This document shows positions 47,099 through 58,263 of a stretch of DNA of 64,000 bases, piece after piece. Position 1 is the first letter of the stretch. Every line of letters starts with the position of its first letter. This stretch comes from Malus domestica (taxonomy: Eukaryota > Streptophyta > Magnoliopsida > Rosales > Rosaceae): positions 29,789,001-29,853,000 of the forward strand of contig NC_091671.1 in NCBI RefSeq assembly GCF_042453785.1, read 5' to 3'. The notes under the pieces are model-generated. The model was not told the origin of the DNA. It worked only from the letters and a program-made list of their open reading frames with translations, and made no database searches. A program made the translations under genes and the position numbers.

Positions 47099-47310
47099 GA
47101 GAAATTTGTAAAGTAATCATATTTTAAATCTCATATAGAATTATAGCCACTATTTTAATTTTATGATAATTCTAACCAAAATTTAATGTTAAAAGTACTA
47201 ATATACCCTTAATGAAAATTTGGAAAAGTAACCATATTTTAGACCACATATAGAATTATAGCCATCATTTTAGTTTTATGATAATTCTAACCAAAACTTA
47301 ATGTTGAGAT
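47099..47310. repeat. MULE left TIR, tandemly duplicated
   Basis: Two adjacent copies share AGTAAxCATATTTTA, CATATAGAATTATAGCC and TTATGATAATTCTAACCAAAA. The right TIR (complement of 50836-50951) has one copy and continues like left copy 1 (CTAATATACCCTTAAT). Confidence 0.85.
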
Positions 47311-47384
47311 CTTGAAACATAAAAGAGGTAGCCTCCTCAATACTACCTAATACCCCTATTCTGGAACCCTCCATTTCCTACACT

Positions 47385-47425
<41 letters not shown>
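47385..47425. repeat. (TA)n microsatellite
   Basis: About 18 TA units inside the MULE, between the TIR and the transposase 3' end. Confidence 0.95.
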
Positions 47426-47427
<2 letters not shown>

Positions 47428-47581
47428 ATATTCAAATGTAATCAGAGAAAGTGAGATTTGAAGATAACCTAGTCAACATAAAAATTATTTAGGAATTGAA
47501 TCTCCGAAGCAAAATTTGAATCTAAAAATAGAGGAGCAAAAAGCCTTTTAAGCTAAAATCTGTGTGAGGTTTTTCTGCCAA

Positions 47582-47664
47582 ACTGGTGATTGAAAATATA
47601 AAAGCCAATAATGTGATAAATCCTGGTGATTGAAAATATAAAAGCCAATAATGTGATAAATCCC
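47582..47664 (+). repeat. 40-bp tandem repeat, two copies plus a diverged third
   Basis: Unit TGGTGATTGAAAATATAAAA plus GCCAATAATGTGATAAATCC, exact in the first two copies, within the MULE 3' UTR side. Confidence 0.9.
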
Positions 47665-47715
47665 GAATAATATAAAGCCCAATAATGTAATAAATCGCAA
47701 AGAAAAACATTCACA

Positions 47716-50035
47716 TCATGTGTTGGAATGGAGTCTAATTGGATTCTTGCAAGTTTGGCGATTGTGGCATGTCCCACCACAGCGACTGCACTTCTTCACT
47801 ATCTTTTCCTCTCCCTGAGATGGGATTCTGTTTGTCTTGCGTCTTCCAGATACAACTTGTCTGATTGGAGGTAACACAACTCTATTATGCACCTCTTCTG
47901 GCACACTCCATTCACTCTTGTTTCTAACCGGCCAAATGGGCTCTGCATACGCTAGCATAATTGCATTGGCTGTGTAGAATTTGGAGCACATAATGTACAC
48001 TGATGTGTTGCGAATTCGACATGCAGCAGTTGCATGGACACATGGAAGCTGGTCGAGATCAAACCTTTTACACGTGCATGACTTGGTATTTAGATCAACT
48101 ATATGATATAAGTCTGCCTCATGTACTTGCAATGCATAGTGATTAATGGAAGATACCTGCATAGTTGACAAGTAACAACCAACAACAAGAGACCAATTAA
48201 TCATAATTATCATATTCTTTTATCAACCTGCTTATTTGTTTAAAACATTTTAACTATGTTTTTTGTTAACAAAATATGTGCACTAACGACATAGATTTGG
48301 CCGTCATCCAACTCACTTAACCATGAAATATTACATGCTTCATGGCCACAACTGATTAAATAAAAAGTTAAGAAGAGTGAAAATAGCTTTTTGTTGGTTC
48401 CTTTTTTTTTTTTCCTTCGTTTGTTCTTGGTATGGATTCTATGTGAATTTAGGTGTCCAATGTGCATTAGGAATGTGAGAGTGCATAAAAATGTAAACAA
48501 ATCATAGATACTGACATACACAAGCCTCTATTTTGATTCTTGTGCACTTTTTCCTCTGCCCACTTTGTCAAGGTCGAATTCCATGAACTTGCTGTGTTCC
48601 GACGTTCGTTGAACCACTCTTGTAGTATACCTCTAAGGTGATCCGCTAGAGCAATGATAGGCAACTTTCGAGCATCCTTCAGTTTTGCATTCATGGATTC
48701 GGCAATGTTGGTTGTCATCATGTTGTATCGTTTTCCAATGAAATGTGCCCGAGCCCATCTATGATACCCAATTTCTTGAAGATATTTTCCTACTTTTCCA
48801 TCTTTGATTGCCCAAATATCAGTCATTACACTATTAAACTCTGACACAAGGTATGTTTTTGCCGCAGTGTAATATAAGTTAAACATCGTTTCATCATCAC
48901 CAAATTTATTCCTCATGTTGCCAGCTACATGATACATATAAGCTCCATGATATACCTCTGGAAACACAGTTTGTACAGCTTTACCAATACTTCCATGTCG
49001 ATCAGATACAAACACCAAGTCTGTTACCTCTCCAATGACACTTCTCAATTTTGTAAGAGACCATGTCCATGAAGCGTCATTTTCTGAGTCACCCACACCA
49101 AATGCTAAAGGATATATTTGATTTTGTCCATCATGGCATACAGCAACAAATAAGGTGCCAAGATATTTACCCTTTAGAAAAGTCCCATCAACTGCTACCA
49201 CAGGCCTCATAGAACCACGAAATCCCCTTATAGAGGCTCTCATTGCCATGAAAAAGTATAAAAAGTGATTATTGTCATCTGTTTCTATATGTGTTATTGT
49301 CCCAGGGTTTTTACTTTCTAACATGGCACAATAGGCAGGAAGTGAGGCAAAAGATTCCTCTGGCGACCCTCGGATCATGTCAAATGCGTGCTCTCTTGCT
49401 CTCCAAGCTTTCTCGTAGCTCATATTAACCCCAACTTGTACTCGCATATCCTCAATGATGTCTTTAGGTCTATATACACGTGATGCCCCCTCATACTTTG
49501 ACTTTATAAATTGGCGAACAACAGAACTACTTGCTTGCCGATGATCACGCTGAACAACATCTAATGAACAAGAATGATTAGTTTCAAATTTTCTTACTTC
49601 AAAAAATTCTGACACTTGTAACTTGGTTGCATGAAGTCGCCACTTGCAATTATGATCCACACATCTAATTTCCAAACGATCCTTAGTTGATCTTTCCGCT
49701 TTAAATTCATAATTCTTCCTCATTGCAATCATAGCTAATTGTTTTTGCAACTCTTTCTTACTCGAGTACAATTGTCCGACCATAATATCTCCATCTATAT
49801 TCAAATCTACAATATTATCATAGTCTTGTATGTTCTTACGCTTGTTACGACGAGACGACGATAGATTGAAATTGACATCATTCGACTGCACATTATCGAA
49901 ATGGGTACTGTCATGATAGTCATCAGTAAACTCAAAACTCACATCTATTGAAGCCTCACTAATCTGGGCATTGTCTTGAAGAACTTGACTTGGTTGTTCA
50001 TCACCCAAAATGTCATCATTCTCTTGAATTCCCAT
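47716..50035 (-). CDS. MULE transposase (MuDR type), main body
   Basis: Two exons: 50035-48512 and 48156-47716, joined in phase 0 across a GT/AG intron. Exon 1 opens MGIQENDDILGD and has the MuDR domain with a C/H pattern (LEIRCVDHNCKWRLHA, ETNHSC) and the MULE DDE domain: VVAVDGTFLKGKYLGTLFVA, LAFGVGDSENDASWTWSL, LVFVSDRHGSIGKAV and NMMTTNIAESMNAKLK. Exon 2 holds the SWIM zinc finger CTCKRFDLDQLPCVHA and a C-terminal knuckle CSRCGGTCHNRQTC. The enzyme cuts and inserts the element; plant relatives FAR1/FHY3 derive from this family. This part is open throughout; the segment upstream is not. I used the Met at 50035 because the frame is open from there, though the native start lies further upstream at about 50394. 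Confidence 0.8.
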
Positions 50036-50394
50036 TGTTGGTGATGGGGAACTGCATGCAATTGGGTGTTCATCTTCAGGTTCATTTAGAGATATGTTGT
50101 AACATATAACGGAATCTTGTTCGGTTTTGCAGAAAGACTTTCACATACCCAACTAGTCACATCGTCGTTGTCTACAATCTCCATCATAGTTTGTATCCCT
50201 ACATTGCTAATGCATTGATAATGTACTGAGATTCTAAATTCACTTGGACTAACATGAAGACGTTTATATATACCTTGTATAAGATCTGGATGAGTAACTT
50301 CAGTTGACACTACCATTGCTTTCGCTTAACCATTTGTGTATTGGCTATCAACCCTCCTCCATCCGTAATGGACCACGGTCACAAATTGAGTCAT
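50036..50394 (-). pseudogene. N-terminal part of the MULE transposase (stop and frameshift)
   Basis: ATG at 50394 opens MTQFVTVVHYGWRRVDSQYT, then TAA at about 50328; the same frame goes on with MVVSTEVTHPDLIQGIYKRL and MTMEIVDN-like sequence (read QTMMEIVDNDDVTSWVC). Near 50090 a frameshift separates this from NEPEDEHPIACSSPSPTMGI, which joins the main body. The region looks like the N-terminal PB1-like domain often found in MULE proteins. Without repair the protein would have to start at an internal Met. Confidence 0.6.
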
Positions 50395-50960
50395 TTTCTG
50401 AAGGAAAAAAAAATTTAATTAGCGCATCTAACTAACCTGCAAATATATTAAAATTAGGAAAAAGTTATAGAAAAAATTAATTAGCACATATAACTAACCT
50501 GGGTTTTGGGTTTAGGGTTTCGGTGGTGAAAAATGGACACCTCCTTGCAGCAAACCCCAAAACCTTAAAATTCAACGCCAAGCAAAAGCTCCTGATTTTC
50601 CAATGCTTTACCAAAGCTTTACCGATGCTTCCATGGACACCTCTCTTCTCGTGATTTTCTTCCTGTTTTTCTCTCGCTGTTCTTTTTATTTTTTGTCAAA
50701 ATTCAACACCAAGCAAACCCCAAATTGTTAATCTCTCGCTATTCTTTTTTTTTTTTTTGTCAAAATCTCTTCCTGTTTTTCATTCTTGGTTGACTGATGT
50801 TGATTAGGTTTTGTTTTTGTTGTGAGAAACCCTAATATTAAGGGTATATTAGTATTTTTACATCAAGTTTTGGTTAGAATTATCGTAAAATTAAAATGGT
50901 GGCTATAATTCTATATGAGGTCTAAAATATGGTTACTTTTCCAAATTTCCCTTTTATTTT

Positions 50961-51530
50961 CAAGGGACTAAATTTTAAATTAAATTTTGTAACTTAAACA
51001 GTATAGGTTTTTATGATTATTTCATTGTTGATTAACGTATTTATTTTTTATTGATGATATATCACTTAATTTACAAATTTAGTTTAAAAATTGTTTCCCC
51101 AGCATTACCCTATTTCAAAACAATAACCAAAAAGTCATATCCTACTAAGTGAGGTCAGCTGTATGAATCCTAGAACGTCACTGCGTCTGACTTTGTGCCA
51201 CGTCTTCGTTAGACCCAAGTACTCCAAGTCTTTTCTTAGAGTCTCTTTCCACATCTTCCTCGATCTTTCTCTACCCCCTTGACCCTGAATTTCTATCTTA
51301 TAATCGCATCTTTTAACTAGAGTGTAGAATGAAATTTTTAGAGTACCAACAACACTTCCCTAAAATTAAACTTATTATAATGACGGGCCAAGCCCAGACC
51401 AAACAAGGGCTATACTATGAAGTCCATGGGTCTACCATTAGCAAGGCCCAAAACACTAGAAGTCATTAGACCGATAAAGTATTCTTTTATATAAAAATTT
51501 AAACTACATATTAATAAAAGGGTTGTGATA
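50961..51530. other. unassigned DNA right of the MULE
   Basis: Begins with the end of host repeat copy 2. No gene recognised. Confidence 0.5.
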
Positions 51531-51655
51531 TCCACACATCCCAAATTACTTCTCACACACCCTTCTAATTTTCGGCCATCGGATCGGATGAATTGAAGAA
51601 GATCAACGGATAGAAATTAATAAGGGTGTGTGAGAAGTAATTTGGGATGTGTGGA
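51531..51655. mobile_element. foldback MITE, 34-bp perfect inverted repeat
   Basis: TCCACACATCCCAAATTACT and the next 14 bases (51531-51564) are the exact reverse complement of 51622-51655, with a 57-base loop. Flanks GTGATA and TAGCAT do not give a clear TSD. Confidence 0.75.
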
Positions 51656-52083
51656 TAGCATACTCCTAATAAAATTTTAATTGTCACCAAAAAAACGAAT
51701 AAAATTTAATTGTTAACCAAAAACAAATAAAATTACTATTATACATTATTATACATAACAAAAAAAATTACAAAAGTAAAAATGTGAGCATTAAAATAAT
51801 TTTGCACAAACAAATTTTTACTTTTTTTTTTTTAAAAAATCTCACAGCTATCAATAACATAAACTCACTCTATCTCACATTTGCACCCTAGGTCTACTTT
51901 TCTCTTGCACTTTTTCAAACTTCTCCAATCCACTAATTTATTTGACATAATTTGACATTAATAAATTAAATTCCTTTTAAAATTTTAGATCACACACAGT
52001 GTGTGTACTGAATCTAGTATTCAATTATGATGATGAAGGCTAATGACTAGCCTACGCCTGACAATGGGGCGGGTCGGGAACAA

Positions 52084-52292
52084 ATGAGGATCCTCTCCTG
52101 ATCCTTCTTGTGAGGATCCCGGGGATCTTCTAATCACATTCGTTCATCGTATATCGTGCGGTTATAAATCATTGTAAATCTTTTATTTAAATTAAATATA
52201 AACAGTATCTAACGAAAATTAGTTGCACGATGTACGATAAACGGATGTGATTGGAGGATCTCCGGGATCCTCACAAAGAGAATCCTCATTCG
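52084..52292. mobile_element. foldback MITE with GGATCC-rich TIRs
   Basis: Left AATGAGGATCCTCTCC and TTGTGAGGATCCCGGGGATC pair with the right end (complement GAATGAGGATTCTC and TTTGTGAGGATCCCGG). The inverted repeat runs about 65 bases each side with small gaps. Confidence 0.65.
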
Positions 52293-53162
52293 TCAGGAAC
52301 CATTAACCTTCATTGAAATGTTTTTTCTTGTTAGAATAATAAAAAAAATATTTTAATTACATGATATTGTATTTAAACAAAATGAAACACATCATATAAT
52401 AATATAAGCAACATTAAATATTACAAAAATTACTCTTAAGTTTGAACGAAGAAAAAGAAAATTTCTAGATTATAAAAATATCATATATGTTCGATATTTT
52501 ATAATCATACACAATATGGTTTCGAGAAGGAAGGTCTTACCATATATGTCGCATCTAATTTAAAAAGTGCAAATTGCCGAGGCATTTACACCCACGGGTA
52601 TTTTTGCCATCCTTGACAGAGGTTGACGTACTTTAAGGAGGGTATTTAATTTGTCACGATTAAACCACGTTAACTTCTAGTATTGACTTCTTTATAAAGA
52701 GAAAAATAAAAAAAGGAAAGTGAGAGAGGAATGGACTGGAGGGGAGAGAATCCTACTCCTTACTCAGGAGTATAATTAAGGATTTAGTTATATCATACAG
52801 AGAGTTTAATGCCCAGAGCCTTGCTCTCAACTCTCCCCAACTCACCCTTCCCAAAACCAAACCCTAGGTTTCTACAATCTTAGTAGCTGGCTGTTTGCTC
52901 CAGATTGAGGTTGGCGGCAGCCACTCCCCACCTTACTCTCAGCCTCTCCCCCCTCCCCCCCGGCCCCAACTTTCTGCCAACCCATTTACCTCTTTTATTC
53001 CCTTTTATCCCTCCCCCTTCCCAGCGCCGCCCCCTCCCCGCGTCTCCTCCTTCCCCTACCTTCTATTAGCTTTTATAACACCTCATCTCCCTCCCCCCCC
53101 CCCATGTAGTTCTTTCCCACCATTTCATAAGTAGTTCGTCCTTGGTTGTGTGCTTCTACCCA
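52293..53162. other. flank of the Copia insertion, C-rich leader-like stretch
   Basis: 52900-53110 is strongly pyrimidine/C-rich (runs such as CTCCCTCCCCCCCCCCC). It may be 5' transcribed sequence of a host gene interrupted by the Copia element, but no frame with known domains was found. The flank resumes at 60525. Confidence 0.4.
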
Positions 53163-53167
53163 GATTT

Positions 53168-53707
53168 TGTAAGCAGTATATGAATAAAATAAATTATTGC
53201 TGCACAACAAACCAACACAACACTAGGATTACCAACTAATATCAGATTCACCGTAACTAGAGAAACACCAGTTTATAATCTGTAAGACACTTACCTGGAG
53301 GCATCGCCATTGAAGAAACAACAGAAGAAGGAGTCTTCTACCTCCAACACTCGAAATGCTCTTCTCTAAGTGAATAGGGTTTTAGATAATATTCAGAGCG
53401 TTTGTGAGGAGGCAGGGACTTCAACTATATATATCCACCCATGTTACTAGAGATTCACTCGATCCAGCCTATTATCAGAAAGAGTGATAATCTCTATCAC
53501 TTAATAAGTTTTAGTCCTATCATGACTCTATATACTAGTATATATTTGATAAGGATCAAAATTGAACAGCTGCAACATATAAAACTCCACGATTCTTGTC
53601 ATACCAAAACTCTCAGACTCCTTGTGTTTCGCATAACTAGTATGACTAGTTAAACGCCACCCAAGTAGTCCAGTTGTAATCTCATTGTCATTCAAACAAG
53701 TTTTACA
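53168..53707 (-). repeat. Copia 3' LTR (540 bp)
   Basis: TGTAAGCAGT to GTTTTACA as written on plus. It differs from the right LTR at about seven or eight positions counted by eye. Confidence 0.9.
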
Positions 53708-53968
53708 TTCTCCCACTTGAATGTCAATGATATATCTCAATATGATAAGAATCATGATGATCATAGAGTTCACAAAAGCTTGCAACTGATCCTTCTCAGT
53801 AACTTGTCATCTTTAAGAAAAATATAGGACCACAGAAAACAAAGCACGAATAGCTTGCACTTTGCACTCTGTGATCACATACATATTTAGCTTAAAAACA
53901 CTATGTCACTCTTGAGAGTCATGACGTCAAGAACTGACAATTCAAAATGTCAGTTCCAATTAACAAAC

Positions 53969-55257
53969 TGAAATAATTCCAGTACCAAAATTGTTTGTAG
54001 AAACATAATCAGCCAATTTAAACAAATCAATAACGATAACAAATTTGCAAGATAACTAACAACCTTCAAGCAGTAAACAAAATTGAAACAAATCCAACAC
54101 AGTTTATGGAGTGCTTACTCCCACTCATTAACTGAATCAAATACCTCTTTTACTCCCATGTTGAAAACATGTTTCTTGAAAACTCCCACTGGTAAAGCCT
54201 TTGTCATTGGATCAGCAACCATTAAACTTGTGTTGATGTACTCAATTTCGACAGTTCCTTTCTTCACTTCATCTCGTACTTTTAAGTACTTGATGTCCAT
54301 CAATTTGCTGGCATAAGATCTCTTGTTATTCTTTGAAAAGAAAACTACAGCTTTGTTGTCACAATACAACTTGAGAGGCCTTTCAACACTGTCAACGATT
54401 TCCAATCCTTTCATCATGTTTTTAAGCCAAATGGCTTGTTGAGTTGTTGCATAGCACCCTACAAAGTCAGCTTCCATAGTTGAAGATGCAATACCTTTTT
54501 GTTTTGCACTTTTCCAAGATATTGCACCATTAGCCAACAGAAAAATATATGCATTAGTTGACTTTCTGTCGTCTACACACCCTGCCAAGTCCAAATCCGT
54601 GAACCCCACCAATTCCAGCTTGTCCACATGACCGTAAGTTAACATGAAATCTCTTGTTCTTTTGAGATACCTCAGTACCTTTTTCGCTGCAACCCAATGA
54701 CATTCACCAGGATTTGATTGAAACCTACCAAGTACACTCAGTGCAAAAGCCAAATCCGGTCTTGTGCATACCTAAGCATACATAAGACTCCCTACAAGAG
54801 ATGCATAAGGCTTGTCTTTCATTCCCTCATTCTCTAATTCATTTTTGGGACATTGATCACTGCTCAGTTTGTCTCCTTTGCCGATAGGTAATTCTCCATT
54901 CGAACATTTGTCCATATTGAATCTTTTAGCAACTCTATCGATGTACTGCCTTTGAGAAAGACCAAGAGACTTCATACCACGATCTCTTACAATTTCTATG
55001 CCCAAAACAAATCGAGCTTCCCCCAAGTCCTTCATGTCAAAGTTTAGAGTGAGCATACTCTTAGTTGATTGTAGTAGAGACATATCGGAGCTAGCTAATA
55101 ATATATCGTCCACATAGAATACTAAGAATATGACCTTCGCACCAAGGACTTTCAGATAAATACACTCATCCAGTTTGTTCTCTTGGAAACCAGAAGCTAC
55201 CATTACCTGATCAAATTTCTTATTCCATTGCCTCGAGGCTTGTTTTGGGCCGTATAT
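53969..55257 (-). repeat. inverted repeat arm A (1289 bp)
   Basis: Reverse complement of 57121-58409, of equal length and with roughly 2% difference by eye. Covers RT C-terminal part, RNase H and 3' untranslated sequence, in element orientation. Confidence 0.88.
54115..55257 (-). pseudogene. Copia RT C-terminus and RNase H, copy in arm A
   Basis: From 55257 reading down: PKQASRQWNKKF, FYVDDILLASSDMSLLQ, ERPLKLYCDNKAVVFFSKNN and MVADPMTKALPVGVF, ending at 54115. One TAG at about 54774 (LMYA*VCTRPD, where the other copy has Gln). It lacks the RT N-terminus, so it could not work alone. In this copy the RNase H TDLDLAGC has Leu where the other copy has Ser. Confidence 0.8.
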
Positions 55258-57120
55258 AAGCGTAAAGTTTTTCCATTCTAATGACATGAATAAATTACTT
55301 GGTGAAGCGTATCTTAAAGTTGATATGTGGCAAATGAATTGTACGTATGAGATTGAATGTTTTAATGTTCAAAGTGTTGGTTCAAAACAAATGCTCACTC
55401 ATGAAAAAACCTCAATGCTTTGCACAAAAGGTTGGGGCACATCTCTAAAGAAAGAATCATCACACTTACAAAACAAGACTTGTTGCCACAGCTTGATTTC
55501 AGCAACTTTAAAGAGTGTGTTGATTGTTTTAAAGGAAAACTCACCAATACTAGGAAAATAGGGTCAAACCGTAGCCAATCTTTACTGGAAATTATACACA
55601 CTGATATTTGTGGACCCTTTCCAATTAAAACCACATGTGGAAAATCATATTTTATAACTTTTATTGATGATTTTTCACGGTTTGCATATGTATTTCTTAT
55701 TTCTGAAAAATCTGAAGCCTTGCATTGTTTTAAAATATTCCATTTGGAAGTCGAAAAACAACTAGAAAAACACATTAAGATTGTGAGATCCGATAGAGGT
55801 GGTGAGTATTTTGGCAGGTTCACTGAAACTGGACAACACAAAGGACCGTTTGCAACTTATCTTGAACAAAATGGCATCGTGGCTCAGTATACCACCCCTG
55901 GGACTCTACACCAGAATGGAGTTGCTGAACGCAGAAATCGCACCTTGAAAGACATGATCAGATCCATGTTTGCACATTCAAAGCTTCCGATGTTTCTTTG
56001 GGGTGAAGCATTGAAAACTGCAAACTATATATTGAACCGTGCACCAAGCAAGTCCGTAGACATGGTTCCATTTGAAGCTTAGACTGGAAGGAAACCGAGC
56101 TTTCATCACTTTCGTGTATGGGGTTGTAATCCTGAGGCCAGATTCTATAATCCAACAGAGAAAAAACTCGATCCAAGGACCACCAGTTGCAAGTTCATTG
56201 GATATTCTGAGAAGTCTAAAGGGTATAAATTCTATTGCTCTCACAGTCACTCGAGGGTTATGGAAACCCATAATGCAAGATTTCTTGAAGATGAGGATGA
56301 AACTGACATCAGCATATCAGCAGCTACATCCTCAGAATTCGAAGAAATTACACTTGATAGTGACGTTATTGATTAGCATGCATCTACTCTTATTATTCCC
56401 ATGGACATGCAGCCACACCTTTTTCATGACAATTCATATACGGTTCATGAAGCTGATACAACCAATGAGGAGTATGTGCCCCATGCAGACGTCCAGGAAC
56501 ATGAAGTCCATGCACCAGTACACTTAACTGGAGCAGATATTATGAATGATCCAGTACCTGCAATTTTCGAACCAAATATTCGAAAATCACAGCGAGTACG
56601 TAAGGCAGCATTATTGCCTGATTTCGTATACCTAAATGAGGCAGAACATACTATAGGTGATGAAGATGATCCCTTATCCTACAATCAAGCCATAACCAGC
56701 TCACGGTCCACATTATGGCAACAAGCCATGCATGAAGAACTGGAGTCCATGGAGAAAAATAGTGTATGGAGCTTAGTTCCAAAGCCATCTGGGACAACAA
56801 AAATTATTGGTTGTAAATGGGTGTTCAAGACAAAACGAGACTCACAAGGCAACATTGACAAACACAAAGCAAGGTTAGTGGCGAAGGGCTTTACACAAAG
56901 GGAAGGCATTGACTATAATGAGACATTTTCTCCAGTCTCAACAAAAGATTCCATGAGAATAATCCTCACTCTCACAGCACATTTTAATTTAGAACTTCAT
57001 CAAATGGACGTCAAGACGGCATTTCTAAATGGAGATCTTGAAGAAGATATTTACATGCAACAAGCACCCGGATTTGTTAAAAGGGGGAAGGAAACGATGG
57101 TTTGTAAACTGAATAAGTTA
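55258..57120 (+). mobile_element. unique core between the arms (integrase and RT N-terminus, inverted)
   Basis: This spacer is in opposite orientation to gag and to the LTR strand. It begins inside the pre-integrase region; protease is absent on either strand. Confidence 0.8.
55405..56373 (+). pseudogene. Copia integrase (one nonsense codon)
   Basis: Starts in LHKRLGHISKERIITLTKQD, then CVDCFKGKL, HTDICGPFPIKTTCGKSYF, FIDDFSRFAYVF, RSDRGGEYFGRF and QNGVAERRNRTLKDMIRSMF. TAG at 56080-56082 interrupts TGRKPSFHHFRVWGC, which follows in the same frame, up to a TAG at 56374. It would insert element cDNA. The N-terminal end is cut at the inversion junction. Confidence 0.8.
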
Positions 57121-58263
57121 ATATACGGCCTAAAACAAGCCTCGAGGCAATGGAATAAGAAATTTGTTCAGGTGATGGTAGCTTCTGGTTTCCAAGAGCA
57201 CAAACTGGATGAGTGTATTTATCTGAAAGTCCTTGGTGCGAAGGTCATATTCGTAGTATTCTATGTGGACGATATATTATTAGCTAGCTCCGATATGTCT
57301 CTACTACAATCAACTAAGAGTATGCTCACTCTAAACTTTGACATGAAGGAATTGGGGGAAGCTCGATTTATTTTGGGCATAGAAATTGTAAGAGATCGTG
57401 GTATGAAGTCTCTTGGTCTTTCTCAAAGGCAGTACATCGATAGAGTTGCTAAAAGATTCAATATGGACAAATGTTCGAATGGAGAATTACCTATCGGCAA
57501 AGGAGACAAACTGAGCAGTGATCAATGTCCCAAAAATGAATTAGAAAAAGAGGGAATGAAAGACAAGCCTTATGCATCTCTTGTAGGGAGTCTTATGTAT
57601 GCTCAGGTATGCACAAGACCGGATTTGGCTTTTGCACTGAGTGTACTTGGTAGGTTTCAATCAAATCCTGGTGCATGTCATTGGGTTGCAGCGAAAAAGG
57701 TACTGAGGTATCTCAAAAGAACAAGAGATTTCATGTTAACTTACAGTCATGTGGACAAGCTGGAATTGGTGGGGTTCACGGATTCGGACTTGGCAGGGTG
57801 TGTGGACGACAGAAAGTCAACTAATGCATATATTTTTCTGTTGGCTAATGGTGCAGTATCTTGGAAAAGTGCAAAACAGAAAGGTATTGCATCTTCAACT
57901 ATGGAAGCTGAGTTTGTAGAGTGTTATACAGCAACTCAACAAGCCATTTGGCTTAAAAACATGATGAAAGGATTGGAAATCGTTGACAGTGTTGAAAGGC
58001 CTTTCAAGTTGTATTGTGACAACAAAGCTGCAGTTTTCTTTTCGAAGAATAACAAGAGATCTTATGCCAGCAGATTGATGGACATCAAGTACTTAAAAGT
58101 ACGAGATGAAGTGAAGAAAGGAACTGTCGAAATTGAGTACATCAACACAAGTTTAATGGTTGCTGATCCAATGACAAAGGCTTTACCAGTGGGAGTTTTC
58201 AAGAAACATGTTTTCAACATGGGAGTAAAAGAGGTCTTTGATTCAGTTAATGAGTGGGAGTAA
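56401..58263 (+). CDS. Copia reverse transcriptase/RNase H ORF, 620 codons open
   Basis: Open from ATG 56401. RT region: [76 protein letters not shown] and VFYVDDILLASSD (YVDD intact). RNase H: FTDSDLAGCVDDRKS, GIASSTMEAEFVECY, LYCDNKAAVFFSKNN and DIKYLKVRDEVKKG. Ends NEWE at 58263. The whole ORF is opposite to the element's gag and LTR promoter, so the native transcript would carry it as antisense. As part of a polyprotein it would normally follow integrase, so the ATG is not a native start. Confidence 0.8.
   Translation: MDMQPHLFHDNSYTVHEADTTNEEYVPHADVQEHEVHAPVHLTGADIMNDPVPAIFEPNIRKSQRVRKAALLPDFVYLNEAEHTIGDEDDPLSYNQAITSSRSTLWQQAMHEELESMEKNSVWSLVPKPSGTTKIIGCKWVFKTKRDSQGNIDKHKARLVAKGFTQREGIDYNETFSPVSTKDSMRIILTLTAHFNLELHQMDVKTAFLNGDLEEDIYMQQAPGFVKRGKETMVCKLNKLIYGLKQASRQWNKKFVQVMVASGFQEHKLDECIYLKVLGAKVIFVVFYVDDILLASSDMSLLQSTKSMLTLNFDMKELGEARFILGIEIVRDRGMKSLGLSQRQYIDRVAKRFNMDKCSNGELPIGKGDKLSSDQCPKNELEKEGMKDKPYASLVGSLMYAQVCTRPDLAFALSVLGRFQSNPGACHWVAAKKVLRYLKRTRDFMLTYSHVDKLELVGFTDSDLAGCVDDRKSTNAYIFLLANGAVSWKSAKQKGIASSTMEAEFVECYTATQQAIWLKNMMKGLEIVDSVERPFKLYCDNKAAVFFSKNNKRSYASRLMDIKYLKVRDEVKKGTVEIEYINTSLMVADPMTKALPVGVFKKHVFNMGVKEVFDSVNEWE

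Larger units (their letters stand above)
47090..50960 (-). mobile_element. Mutator-like element (MULE) with TSD and long TIRs
   Basis: The element spans 47099-50951 (3.85 kb). TIRs of about 115 bases start G(A/G)GAAATTTG; TTTTATTTT flanks both ends (47090-47098, 50952-50960) as a 9-bp TSD. It carries a MuDR-type transposase on the minus strand. The left TIR is doubled (47099-47213 and 47214-47310). It lies about 220 bases upstream of the APR start codon. Confidence 0.9.

Noticed and set aside
52895-53134. Pro/Ser-rich open frame
   Set aside because: Result of a C-rich tract; no start context or homologous motif.
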